A DNA stretch of 64,000 nt. Origin: Antennarius striatus. Taxonomy: Eukaryota; Chordata; Actinopteri; Lophiiformes; Antennariidae. Under the pieces are notes generated by a model. The model did not search any database and was not told the origin of the DNA. It saw nothing but the letters and a program-made list of their open reading frames with translations. The stretch's first letter is position 1. Each line of letters begins with the position of its first letter. The translations under genes were made by a program, and so were the position numbers. Shown one piece after another: positions 1 to 26,530 of the stretch. The stretch lies in the NCBI RefSeq assembly GCF_040054535.1, contig NC_090784.1:13017001-13081000 (forward strand), in the 5' to 3' direction.

Positions 1-83
1 TAAACAGATGGTCAAAATGCAACAAAAAGTTTCTTCTTTTTTTTTAACACTTGTGTTAAAACTTGTGTGTATGTGTATTGTAC

Positions 84-3000
84 CTGATTATTACTGTTGA
101 TTCCATGAAGACCATTCAGGTTGGTCTTGTAGCAATTCTTGTACCACCAGCCTCCCATGTATGCCCTAGAACAGTGGATTCCTAAAGGATCGGGGTCCTT
201 GTCCCGGGTTGAGAATGGACGGCCATTGTGATACCTCATAGAATCACCTGAAAGAGATGCACTGTGTAGTCAGGCATTTACTGTGTAGTTTGTTGGTGTT
301 TTGTTAGATTGCAAGATGAGATAACCTACTGATAAGGTCAGAGTTGGGACTTATGTGTATCTTTAGGAGTAGGAGACACTACAGACTTGTCATAGAAATA
401 TAAGAGTATTATGAGAATGCTAAAGGTAACACTGTGACTCAATGATACTCTCACTGCTTTGTGATATGTTGCTCCTTTATCATGAGCATGACACCGCTGT
501 ATAAAGTACTCCAGTCTAGAAATGATCATATTTAGAGAATAGTATTACACGTCCATCAGCTTCTTCAGCAGTATGGATACACATCACAGTTTGTCTCGAC
601 AAGTATTTTAAAGTAATGGACAGGCGTTCCTGATGATAGATTAATGGAGTAGGTAAAATCCCATTCACCATACTGTAGTTCATTCAGCACATGGTCAGAG
701 ATGTTAAAGTTTTGCAGTTGTTGTTTTTTTACCTGCAGTTCCAGTGTAGCCAGAAACTGTAAGAGTATAGTGCCTTTCCACTGAATCAACGGAGAAGTTG
801 GCATAGTAAGCGTAAGCAGTATCATTTCCAGACTGCATATCCACTCTCAGACTCACAGGACCAATGCTGGTCAGGTTGTGAAGAAGCTCATTTCCTAATA
901 ATAGCAATAGTGACAAGTGAATAGTTCAACATCATTTTTGAAAATTGCAAAACAAAATTGAAAATGACAATTTGTTGCAAACTGTACCAAGCCAGAACTC
1001 TTCACTGAGGTTTCCAAAACCATTACTGTATTCATTCCACGTTCTGTAAAAATCTGTCTTCCCATTCATTCTTCTCTGGAACACCTAAAAACACATATAA
1101 AATTCTGTTGCTTAAATCCATTCAGACATTTGTCTAATTCAAAGTTTGGTTGAGATCATATCCTTTCTCACCGTCCAACCGCCTCCATCAGTCTCCATGT
1201 CACAGTAGACGTTGACTGCTCGTCCCTGTTTTCCTTTTGGATAGATAGTTACCTCTCCTGAATGCAGAGCTCCATTCAGCAGCTCCTGAGAGCACTCAGT
1301 AGGGAAAGGGAAACGTAGTTTGCCTGAGGAATGACAAGGAAGACAATTTTAAGTGATTAAGCCTAAGAATGTGATTAAGAAGAAGTGATTAAGCTTGAGA
1401 CCTAAGTCGAAGAGAGAGGTTACAAGGAGAAGAGATCAAGAAGGTGGAGGATTTTAAGTACTTAGGGTCAACAGTAGAGAGCAATGGATAGTGTGGAAAA
1501 GAGGTGGAGAATCGTGTACAGACAGGATGGAACATGAGGAGGAAAGTGTCCGGTGTGATTTGTGATAAAATCTTTTCAGCTAAAATGAAAGGAAAGGTGT
1601 ACAAAACTGTGGTGAGACCAGCAATGTTGTTTGGTCTAGAGACAGTGTCGCTGAGGAAAAGACAGGAGACAGAGCTGGAGGTAGCAGAGATGAAGATGCT
1701 GAGGTTCTCTTTGACAGTGACCAGGATGGGTAGGTTCAGGAATGAGTACATCAGAGGGACAGCACATGTTAGAGGTTTTGGAGGTAAAGTTAGAGAGACC
1801 AGGGTGAGGTGGTTTGGACATGTCCAGAGGAGAGATAGTGAATATATTGGTAGAAGAATGCTGAGTTTTGAGCTGCCAGGCAGGAGGCCTAGAGGAAGAC
1901 CAAAGAGGAGATTTATGTAGTGAAAGAGGACATGAAGGTAGTTGGTGTGAGAGAAGAGGATGCAGAAGACAGGGTTAGATGGACGCAAGTGATTCACCGT
2001 GGCGACCCATGAAGAGAAAAGCCGAAAAGAGAAGAAGATTAAGCTTAAGAATGAACAAACACTGCAAAACTGAAATACTTGTGATGAATTCTGTGGTGAC
2101 AATGGATGTGTAGTGTCCATCTCTTTCTCCTTGCACTAGGACAATATAACGTGACATTGGCAACAAGCCTGCCAGTTTATACTCTGTCACATATCCGTCC
2201 AGGATGATCTCCTATTGAATACACAGAAAAGCAAAGATGTTAATCCCTTGGGCAATTCTCTGAATACAGAGACTCTCTTGATATGCTGACATTCAATACT
2301 ATTTCTCACCTGTGTCTCCTCTCCAGCTACTTGGTAGAGCAATCTGTAGCTGTGATAAACAACAGTGGAAGTTCTCCAGACTATTACTGCAGAGCGAGCA
2401 CTCACTTCACTGGCTTTAACCACTGAGGAACAAACATAAACTTTGTAGACCTTATTTAGTAGACATGCATGATATTCCATAATTAATTCCTCTCTGCTCA
2501 CCATTAGCGGTAGTAAATGTAGTTGAGATGGCCATACTCTGGAGACTGTCTTTATGGCTCAGGACTTTGACTGTGTACAAGGTGCCTCTCTGAAGGCCTC
2601 TTAACTGGTGTTCCACTGAGTTTCCAGACAGCATCACTGTGACTGTCACATTAGGAGCTGTTGGGAAAGAGGAGAATTAATAACGCTTACTCACTTGCTC
2701 TTTACCTGTAATTGCTAAGGTAATTATTCCATACTCACTCTTTGCGGACTCATAGCTTAGGATGAAGCGATCTACTTTCCCAAGACTGGGTGTCCATTGC
2801 AGCAAAGCTCTGGTATCTGTCACATTGACAACTTGTAGATGTGTTGGAGGGGCAGGAACTGCAGTCAAGAAACAGACCAAGTGTGTTTATTGGCGTTACC
2901 ACAAGAAGACAAAACAGTATCTGCATATAAGAGTAAGCTTATCTTGCTGTGTACCTGTGGTGATAATGGAAGTGAGGCCATCACTCTGAGCTCTACCATG

Positions 3001-6000
3001 TGTAGCAGTTATAGTGATAATGTAGGAGGATCCAGCAGACAAGGTAGACAGAACCACATAAGACTGCTGAGACCCAACAGTCACAAAACGGCTCTCACCT
3101 AACAGAAGTACACATCACAAATATCAGGTTGAAACTTTTTAGGACTTCTTAGTAAACTGTTCATGATGACCAAAGTAACCCCCCAGACCTGTGACAATGT
3201 TGATGTATGTGACCCGGAAGCCTCCAAATGCTGTTTTTGGTTTGGCCCAGGAAACAGTGAGTGAAGACTCTGTAACATTGCTGAAAACCATTTCTGTGGC
3301 TGGCTCAGGACCTGGTGAAAGAGAACATGGGAAATGCTCAATGTATTCACTGTTCGTGGGACTGAACCATTCCTTGCTTGTATATTGGAGGAATTATGCA
3401 TTCATTACAATGTAAAGTAGTCTAATATTACTTACCTGTCATTACAGTTACTCTATGAATCTTTGATCTTCTCTCAGCTGTAGAACCATAAATGTACAGG
3501 CCATATCCTGTGTTTGGACGAAGATTACTGAATTCAACAGAGCGTATACTGCCCGGGACTGACATTACGATTCTCTTAGTCTCAGCTTTGGCCCTAGATC
3601 CAACAGCCTTGTCAGAGACAGCAGTTGTGTTGGTGCTCTCACTGTGTACTTGTACATTAGTTGTGTTCTTGGTTGTGGAGGTTTTTCCTCCTTCAATAGC
3701 ATCCTCCTCAAATTCCTCATGGGTGTCTTCGTTACCCTCTGTCTGAAGTTCTCTTCTGATTACAGTGAAGTTCTTGAACATCCCTTGCGATGCTGACCAA
3801 GTAACAGTGAAACTGTAGGAAGAGATGTTCACAACTTTTACAGACCCCAATCCAGAACCTCCCGTCCTCCTTGTACTGCCAGAGCCATGGGTAGTTGTTT
3901 TGTTCTGCAAAAGTCGAGCCTCGCCTGAAGTTGCTGCAATGGTTGCATTCACAAGATACTGACTCCTCTGTGTTACTTTTTCTTTTCCAATCTTGCCAGC
4001 TTCATTGTTTCTGATGTCAACAGACTGCACAGGTGGAGAGTCGACTTTGATTTTCTTTGTGTATTTTTGTCCTACTGACTCAGTAAAATTCTTTGCAGCT
4101 AGTGTAGATTGCTCTATAGTCTCTTTTCCAGCTTTGGTCTTGTTTGTCCCCTTGCCCTTAGACAGAATGGTCACAATTTTAGCTGTGTCATTTAATTTCT
4201 TCATGCCACGCTGGGTCACATTGATTTGTGGTTCATCCTTGAGTTGGTCAGGTTTAGGTTGTGTTTTACTGAAAGTTCCTTCCTTAACAACCTTCAGGTC
4301 AGGTTTTTGCTGGACCTTTTTAGACATCAGGACTGTTGTTTTGCCTTTGCGAACCTCTTCTTGCTTTCTTCCGTCGTGTTTCAACAGGACCTGAGCAACA
4401 GTTGGGCGACTGGTTCTTGTGACACTGGAGGGACTTTTAATGATTTGCTTTATTGGTTGTTTCTTAACAGAGGCTTCTAGCTTTGATTGTGTTTTAACAA
4501 GGTCTGCTTTAGCATCAGCCACTTTAGTTTTATTGTCAGTCTCTTTGGCCTGGGACCCCGTCTTCTGCTCCTTCTTCTGGATGAGTAAATGGTCCACTTT
4601 GGCAGTTTTCTCCTGTATGTTACCTTTGTCTTTGCTCGCCTGAAGGGACACTGTATCAACTGTTGCTCTGACCTTTCCTTTGGCAGCTTCTGAAATTTAA
4701 GAGTAAAGGTTTCAAACCATGAACAAGATGTTAGTTTAAATACAATACTTACTTTTTTTCAAAGTGTAAACTCTCACTTTTATTACACTCAGCTCCTTGT
4801 GAACATTTGCTGCAGTCTGGACCTATGAATCCATGTTCGCAGATACATTTCCCCTTCTCACATTCTCCATGGCCACTACAGTCTTTTGGACAATTTGCAG
4901 AACATGGACCTGGGCACCATCCCCACAAAAAAACAAACAAAACAAAGACAACCAAACAAGAGAAACAAATTAATAACTAATCCACAGCTCAATTGACCTT
5001 TGTAGAACAGAATAATGTATCAGAATCATACATTTGTCTTTGAGGGAGGACATCTCTCTTTCCAGTCGGGCCACACGTTCTTTTAGTGCAGTCATCTCAG
5101 AGTCACATTCCCCAGAACAACCACCAGGCAACAAGCTGATCTTGTGTGTCATCACTAAAGGTGTGCCCGGCTTCAGCTTCACCTCCTGCTCCTTGGTGTT
5201 GCTGGAGTCACATCCATCTCTGATGACCACATTGATTGGTTGTGCTGGAGCAGGTTTTTCTTTGGTGGTGGGAGCTTTGTTTACAGTGGTCTGATTGGCA
5301 GAGGATGTGACTTTATCTTTGACAGCTGTGGAACCTGCAGGTATAGCGGTTTGAGCCAATGTGGGGGCTGGCTTGTCTTTGGAGCCCTTCACATCACTAG
5401 TGGGGGGTGGTTTAGCTACAACAGTCTGATTGATGGAGGCTGTTGGCTTATTTTTGGTGGTTTTAGCACCACTGGCAGGAGCAGACTTTGGGGATGTTGA
5501 CTGAACATTTTGAATTACAGTGGGGGCTGGTTTGTCTTTGGCAACACTCCCATTACCCGTTGAATGAGATTTCTTTGAAACAGTCTGATTCACCTCAGGT
5601 TGGAGTTTTTCTTTGGTGGTTTTAACACCGCTGGCTGGATCCAAATTTGTGGATGCTGATTGAAGATTTGGAGCAGCAGTTGGAGCAGGTTTATCTTTGT
5701 TAGATTTTCCTTCACTTGCTGAAAGGGATTTAGATGAAGCAGTTTGACTGACTGACACTGTATGCTTTTCTTTGTTTTGATTGGTGGCAGTGGGTGGGGT
5801 AGACTTTACTGTTGCTGACGGAGTGGTTTGAATTAGTGCTGGGCTGGCTTTGGTTTTGGTGTGAGAAAGAGTGGGTGAAACTGTCTGATTGACTGTGTTT
5901 GGCTTTAGGCTTGGACGAATGGTCTGTTTGGCAAAAGCAGCAGTGGTTTTTGGTTTCGAAAGGGTGAAAACAGCATTTGGATTGTTTGCATTGCTTCCTG

Positions 6001-6082
6001 TTGAGTTTCTTCTCTCATTGATTGTCAGCTGAAATGAGGGAAATGGGGTAATAAGGAGGAAAAGTCCTACAGTAAAGAGCAT
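84..6082 (-). CDS. tnxb: Compact tenascin-X-like extracellular matrix protein (3' end outside window)
   Basis: Likely a secreted matrix glycoprotein. The ATG at about 6082 opens a hydrophobic signal peptide ([14 protein letters not shown]). The first coding exon (to 5032) has T/P/K-rich repeats, then Cys-flanked heptads ([19 protein letters not shown]), the tenascin trimer-assembly segment. Exon 4753-4909 encodes one EGF module ([18 protein letters not shown]). Exon 3436-4689 has a basic low-complexity stretch and FN3-1. Exon pairs 3189-3311/2954-3098, 2739-2858/2502-2657 and 2310-2422/2079-2211 encode FN3-2 to FN3-4. Exons 1172-1323, 988-1084, 733-894 and 84-247 encode the fibrinogen-like domain ([35 protein letters not shown]). 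A donor at 83 shows that the last exon lies off the left edge. Tenascin family is certain. The X assignment rests on fibrinogen-domain resemblance and the C4 neighbour; mammalian TNX is far longer. Confidence 0.85.
1372..2036 (+). mobile_element. 5'-truncated non-LTR retrotransposon (LINE) tail with target-site duplication
   Basis: An open stretch at 1504-1920 on the plus strand encodes the C-terminal end of a LINE reverse transcriptase: [52 protein letters not shown] and [12 protein letters not shown]. Related reading continues on both sides but is broken by stops, so the copy is dead. It is flanked by a 17-bp direct repeat, gattaagcctaagaatg at 1355-1371 and the same with one mismatch at 2037-2053, which I read as the target-site duplication. 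The copy is 5'-truncated, as is usual for LINEs, and sits antisense in a tenascin intron between FN3-4 and the fibrinogen domain. Clade is uncertain (RTE-like by feel). Confidence 0.8.
5200..5900 (-). repeat. Degenerate protein repeats in the tenascin N-terminal exon
   Basis: The first coding exon carries imperfect repeats rich in Lys, Pro, Thr, Ser and Ala. Units contain [11 protein letters not shown] cores, the phrase PASGAKTTK or a variant, and recurring NQT sequons (VNQTV, INQTV, ANQTT). The DNA shows matching degenerate repeats (for example gctggtttgtctttgg on the plus strand at several places). The segment is predicted to be disordered and heavily O-glycosylated, with several potential N-glycosylation sites. 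It sits between the signal peptide and the trimerisation coiled coil, where other tenascins have only a short N-terminal region. Confidence 0.7.
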
Positions 6083-6126
6083 TTTGAGGCTGGGGCAGTG
6101 GCCAGAGAGGTTTCGCCTTTCGTGGA

Positions 6127-7440
6127 TCTGTATGTTTAGTAGAGAAAATAATGAACTTTCTCAATATTTCTGCAACCACTTGGACAAGGGTTATAACTCT
6201 CCCCTAAAAAGAAAAAAAGAGAGAATTTAGTCTAATCTGATACACAAAAAAACCCAAACCCTAACCGGAAAATAGTTTTCCAACCCCTTTTCTAACCCTA
6301 TGGAGACTTTTTTGTGTTGTGATCAAAAGTTTTGTGCATTGAAATCATTCAACATTTTAAGATATGTATTGGTTGTGGTTCTTGCTACATGTGTTTGTTT
6401 AATGTGACTTTTTTCCTAACATTTATTATACATATTCTTTGACATTCACCAATGCAAAAATATTAGAAACAAAGCAAGTATCATGAACACTGAAGTAGCA
6501 AAGTGCTTGATTTACTTAAACTGATTGTCCATGCAGACATTTGTGAAGCAGTGCATACTGTTACACTTTTAAAAGTGAAGAAGAAAATTTGTGTTTAAGA
6601 ATAACAGCACTGTTCCAGGCAGTCATAACACTTAATTTAGTGGCATGCCAAATCAAGTCAAATAAAAGTTGGTTGATTTGAGGAAGGAAGAAAGTGACTT
6701 GAGCAGGAAATATAGTCTGCTGAGGAGACCAGAGGTAACAGAGCGTCACTGTATAGAACTCCGGGACACTGTACGTCTTTCACTACATTACATAATGTGC
6801 TGCACCCACTACTCATAAAAGAAAAATTCTTGGTTTTACATCAGTAGGAAATTAAATAAATTATGCAGAATGTCATTATCATAACACGCATTGCAACCCA
6901 ACCAAGAAATCTTTAAGTGTTGCACTGTTTAACTATTTGTGAATAGTATTTATTAAATCATTGCTGCTTTTTACCTATAGTATATGCATTGTCACACTAA
7001 TCCCTCATTTTTATAAGTAAGATAATGAAATTTAAGACATATTAAGGTGATTTTCAGAAGGTCTGAGAGCACACTACTAGATATTGTATGCACAAAAAAA
7101 TGAAAATTTTTGCCACTCACACTAACTGTACCTGTTTCAGGTCATTCAATAACAAAAGCACATGAGTATGCCCTTCAAGTGTATTCAAGCTCCCACTTAC
7201 CTCTGCTCCAAAATGGTATTTTAATATGATGTGATATCAACAGGCAGTTTAGACAAGTCAAGCTGGAAATGAACTTACCAAAGCAGTGATTCAGTTCTTG
7301 ACTTTATTTCTGTCTTTGCGTCAATCCCTCCATTGGAAAAGCTTGCACAGACTTGCTGGATATGATCTGAGAGGAAAGAGGTGAGAGAAAGGACCACCAC
7401 TAGAAAGGAGCAGAGTGATAAAGTCTGCTCCTACTTAAGG
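6127..7440 (-). promoter_or_regulatory. tnxb: Probable 5' untranslated exon(s) and promoter region of the tenascin gene
   Basis: The ATG exon is preceded by an acceptor-like AG at 6128-6129, giving about 45 nt of leader. A good donor (TG|GTAAGTTC read on the minus strand) ends a possible upstream untranslated exon at 7279, so transcription would start near 7.4 kb. The intron between (about 6.13-7.28 kb) is AT-rich and shows no coding potential. No clear TATA box was identified. Transcript data would be needed to fix the start. Confidence 0.35.
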
Positions 7441-10400
7441 ACCCCCCTCCTTCTCCACGCCTAGTGGTCCCACTCTCTCAACCACCATGGAAATGTTTCT
7501 ATTGGACTTACAAAATGAGTGGCATTTTTACACTGATTTCTGCATCAGATATCCTCTTCATATACTTCTTTCTTTCTTATTTAGTGCTTTGCAATTTTTC
7601 TCGAAATTTTCGAGTTGATTTTACAAATTTGCTCATCCAGTTCATAAATCAGTGCTTTTTTGTTCATATATAGATGACACATTGCCTTTAGCTTCTTGTG
7701 TCTAATCTAATATTTAATGTGATTAGGCTTCTAGTTTAGGTTCCAGACTCCACTTTTAAACTGCAGTTTCTTCCATGACGAATATTGTAAAAACAGTCGG
7801 CATGATACACCTTTGCAGGACTGGCAGTTATTTCAGTAGGTGCTGTATGTAACCTCACTTATACCAGACTTTGCTAAACCCTTAAACACAGCTTTGATTG
7901 ACTAAAGTTGTGGTCTAAGAATCATGATTCAGCTGGAATACATAGCATAACACTGTAGGTATTCAGTGCTGACTCTGAGGGACAGGAACCTCTGACTATA
8001 TGAATTGAATGCTTGTTGGAAGTAATGAGATGTAACTACGTGGGAGTTATGTAAGTTACCAAAACTCCACCAGATCTGAGGAATGCTCTGTGAAGGCTCC
8101 GAATCACCGACAAAATGGCCACCCACCATCACCTTTTGTAAACCACATGAAGACAAGTATATCAAAGATGCAGAGCAAACAGGCCATAAGTGATATTTAC
8201 CTAATTTTACAGGAGAAAAAAAACAAAGGTCTATATCACTGAAGGTTTGTCTATATGTCTATACATATTCACACAACACAAAGCATAGTCAGACTATAAA
8301 TTTTAAATTCAGTACTAATAAATTCTCAACTCATATTAAAAGTTAGGAAAGCATGAGGACAAACTATTCAGATGTAATATTCAATTAAAAAATGGAACAG
8401 CCCTAATATGTGTGATGACTAATCCTTTAGGAATCCAAAGTGTGTACTGCCTGATTTGTATGTGACCAAATCTATTTTTACAGTAATGTCATATACCTGT
8501 ATTATTAATATGCATTTTTTTGTCTATATCACATTGTGAAACTGAAAGATATTAACATTAGAATGTATTATATAATAAATTGACCAGTAATGTATTTATT
8601 ATTTTTAAGGAGTTAAAAAATAGGGGAGGTAGGATTTTCCTCTCTCGCATTATGTTTAATTCACACATAGATTTACATCAATGCTGGTACATTAGTGGAT
8701 GAAGCATTACGAGACTGTAATTAGAGGCAAGGTGGCATAAACAGACAGTGGAATCATAGAACAATACACATTTGGCTCTACTGATGACATCGCTGAAGAT
8801 AAAGAGCAGCTAATAACTTGGCAAGATCAACATGTTAAGACAAAAGAAGGAAGACATCTGAATGTCCATTGTAGACACACATATGTATGAACATATACTA
8901 TTCATATGTTCAAAAGCCAAACTAAGGTCTTAGTTAGTGATTGGTATGTAAATGCAGTGAAATGTAATTGCAGCCTAATTACTGTGTTCTTTTCAAGTTT
9001 ATGTCAGAATGACGTGGCAGGGTGGCAGTGGGCCACCCTGCCACGTAAAGGACCTTTACACTAAACTGGCTACATGTATTTAAAGCCAACATTAATAATA
9101 TTTTTATATTACTTGTGTGTGCAAAAGTGACTTGCCACTTGTAAAATTATATGCTGTGGAAAAAAACCAACTGTAATAAGTCATCTGATATGAATTGAAA
9201 AACAAAAGGTAATTGTGAGTGTACTGTGGACCCCTGAGTGGGTGGTCCCCCTCCATCAGTGCTTCCATCTGCTGGTAACATTAAGCATCATCTTAGCCTT
9301 GACTCCCTTCCTTTTTTCACCATAGACCACCCTCAATCTGCTGACCCTGTGTTGGCCTTTGGAATGAGAGCTGCAGAAACACCTTCGGCAAATGAGACTA
9401 ATGCACACCTAACAAAATACACCTGGTTGTACATTTCACAACCACCCCAGCTAGTTTCACAACTGATGATCAAGCAACTTTGGTATGTGAGAAGACGCAT
9501 GCACTCGTGGAATATGTGACCATTACAGTAAGTTCCTTATTAAATCCAAAAGTTTAAAAGAACAAAACTCACTACCATCAACCTTTGTTAAGATAAAAAA
9601 ATTCACAATCTTGCACAATATATAAACATACTTTCTTTGGCTATGTCAAGGTATCGATTAACTTGAAAAGGCAACATTAAAAAGAAACTTTTTCTGAATG
9701 TGTCCTTGCTATTGGCTCCTATTGGTGTCCTAAAGTAATCCGAAGTCTGCATATTTATTTACCTTTCATTGGTTCACATTTAATGAAATGTCTAATGGCA
9801 AAAGCTGAAACAGTGCAAGCATTGATCAGGCTGTGATTGAAGTGATGGTCAGTACTCCCATGTTGCTTACATTGGACTGGGCCTCAGAGATTAGAATAAT
9901 ATAGGCACATAAGCCCTTGCTTGTTCCTCACCTCTCCACCCAGCCCCCCCTTCTACTGCAATGCTCCCTCCCACTCTTCCTCATTTTATCCCATTACCTT
10001 TCTTTGCATCTCCTAAACTCTTATTCGATTTTTAATTATATAAGTGTATCTAATTATACTTTAGTATCTTCTGCAGTATGTGGCAAAATTAGTGTACATT
10101 TGAGAAGAAAACTTTATCCTATGAGGTGATGACTTTCATCGTGTAACAACACTGGAGGCAAGTGTTATGCCATTTTATGTGTATGCACTCATCTAAGTTA
10201 AAACCACATCACCTCTCCTCTCTACCTCATCTTGTAGATGTTAGGTAAGGGGTGGGTGAAAGTAACTTTGAGGGGGGTTGCTTTCAGTACAGAGCCCCTT
10301 CTTACATCCTTTACTGCCAGTGAAAGGAATAAAACTACTAATTTTAAATGTAATCAGCAGGAGCGCTAAATCGAAGCAGTACACCAAATTGAATAACACT

Positions 10401-10830
10401 ATTTTAAAAACAGACATGAAAGAATGGATGATAGTTTTGCCAAGCAGTGTTTGTCTTTTCTCTGTTACTCTGTTACAATCCTTTGACAATTATTACCTCA
10501 GTAAACATGTATCTTCTCAGTGCAAAAACAAACACTTTAGCACTATAAAAACCAAACATAAGAGGTGTTGTTTTAATCGGAAGCTGGTGTAAAAATTTAT
10601 TAATGCTTACATTATGAGATATCAGTGATACAGTTTCACAGCTTTCACGACACATGATTTATGATTTCAAGCATTTTTCAATATCTCTCAGCACTGAGAT
10701 GAATGAAGATCTTATGAGAAATGAGAGCAATTAACCAAAAAAAAAAAAAACTAGTTAAAAATCAGAAGTTAAATGAAACAGATTGCTTAAGAAGAGCAAA
10801 AAAAGAATAAACTAGAATCAACTAGTTGGT
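7441..10830. other. Spacer between the tenascin promoter and the 3' end of C4; no gene found
   Basis: AT-rich sequence with only short chance reading frames on both strands. Apart from a perfect hairpin at 9012-9046 and a MITE-like repeat near 10.85 kb I see no coding exon, RNA gene or conserved domain. In particular there is no sign of a CYP21 gene, which separates C4 from TNXB in mammals. Confidence 0.6.
9012..9046. repeat. Perfect 15-bp inverted repeat (hairpin)
   Basis: acgtggcagggtggc at 9012-9026 is followed after a 5-base loop (agtgg) by its exact reverse complement, gccaccctgccacgt at 9032-9046. It is G+C-rich inside an AT-rich spacer, so it stands out. It could be the core of a foldback element; no target-site duplication was identified. 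Confidence 0.75.
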
Positions 10831-10832
10831 TG

Positions 10833-10935
10833 ATGTTTTAAGCTTTCATCCAAGCAGCTTTTTCAGTTCTTAAACTGAACTGAACTGAAATGAGGAAGCC
10901 TGTTGGATGAGAGGAGAAATGTCTTCAACCAATTT
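10833..10935. repeat. MITE-like teleost repeat fragment
   Basis: The stretch has partly complementary ends (tttcatccaagcagc near the left, gttggatgagagg near the right) around a ttcagttctt/aactgaactgaac centre. It resembles a phrase I associate with a widespread fish repeat (ctgaactgaagaagc...gatgagagg...acgtcttca). Related sequence recurs in this window at about 35.98-36.07 kb and, for the adjoining part, at 34.43-34.53 kb. Family name is not known to me. Confidence 0.5.
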
Positions 10936-11006
10936 TGTGCAATTCATTTTTTGATTCTCTTTTTCCTCTTCTTGATTTACTTCAATGAGGATGACAAATT
11001 GCTGTT

Positions 11007-25279
<14,273 letters not shown>

Positions 25280-25382
25280 TGTGCAGCTTACTTTCCTTTT
25301 GTGTTCTGACACAGGCTTTTGATGGATTGCAGTTTTATGAGTCATCCAGCCATGTATTTCTCAATCATTGCCCTCCCTCTGT

Positions 25383-25394
25383 GAAAGTGAAAGT
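25383..25394 (+). promoter_or_regulatory. ISRE-like element upstream of C4
   Basis: gaaagtgaaagt fits the interferon-stimulated response core GAAANNGAAA. It lies about 105 bp upstream of the C4 start codon (25279), in the expected promoter. C4 is known to be interferon-inducible in mammals, so an IRF/STAT site here would make sense. This is a short motif match only; chance occurrence is possible. Confidence 0.45.
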
Positions 25395-25978
25395 CTGAAA
25401 AAGTTATTTTTCCATAGTTGGTTTGCTTTTGGTAAGGAAAGTGTTTGCTTCTATTTCACAATGTGTAACCAAACCCTCACTTCTCATTGGTCAAGTCTGC
25501 CAGATTTCCCTTAAATCATGTGATTTATAAGAAATCAAATGTAGGCTTATTACAGTTTGTTATGAGTGCGACAGCCCCAAAAACCCCACAATTTCTCCAC
25601 CTTAGTGAATTTTTAGAATGTCATTGGAATAACATTACTAATGCCTTAAACATTTATAACTGTCCTGTGCAGTTTATTTGCATTCATATGTAAATTGATC
25701 AAATGCTTTATGAAATTAAATTTTTTTAAAAATCTGGATCATTTGAAGGATATACAAGAGTCATGCAGAGCCAGTGAACAAATAATAAAGACACACTAAC
25801 AGTAGGTAAGAAACTTTATTTTTTTAAGACATGAAAAGCCAGGTATAAAGTGCAGTGAATAGTTGCATTAACAAGTATCAGGATACAGTACTTTATTAAA
25901 GTCATGCAAAAAATATGAATGAAATTTAAAATACAGTAAAGCTAAACTGCAGATGAATGCATTACGAATCTACATCTA

Positions 25979-26202
25979 CAGTTAGCACATTGCAATGACT
26001 ACAAGCTTTACTGATGTTCAGTTGTTAGATAGGGTTATTTATTTTAGTAATGCAAATAGTATACTTATGTACTGGTGAAGAAATGCGAAGTTCCATCCTG
26101 ATGACTAGATTCTGAAAGTATGTAAAATACTGATTCTTTAAAAAAAATATAGGTGTGGGAATATATCAGGATAAACATATTTTAAATGCTGTTTATGAAA
26201 CC

Positions 26203-26208
<6 letters not shown>
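25979..26208 (+). repeat. 230-bp direct repeat, copy 1
   Basis: This 230-bp block (starting cagttagcacattgc, ending aaaccacctta) recurs at 28606-28835 with no length difference and one visible mismatch (aaacc against aaatc near the end). Its right end runs straight into a long TA/TG/CA microsatellite that is absent from copy 2. It contains no reading frame of interest. Confidence 0.95.

Positions 26209-26530
<322 letters not shown>

Noticed and set aside
565..825. 86-codon minus-strand frame overlapping the tenascin fibrinogen exons
   Set aside because: It runs through an intron (247-733) and is out of frame with the true fibrinogen exon; a chance extension.
1389..2120. 243-codon minus-strand frame, the longest uninterrupted frame in that interval
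   Set aside because: It is antisense to the LINE reverse-transcriptase fragment and encodes no recognisable domain; long antisense frames are common over such elements.
7441..11006. Search for a CYP21 gene between C4 and tenascin
   Set aside because: No heme-binding FxxGxxxC-type frame or other P450 motif found on either strand.
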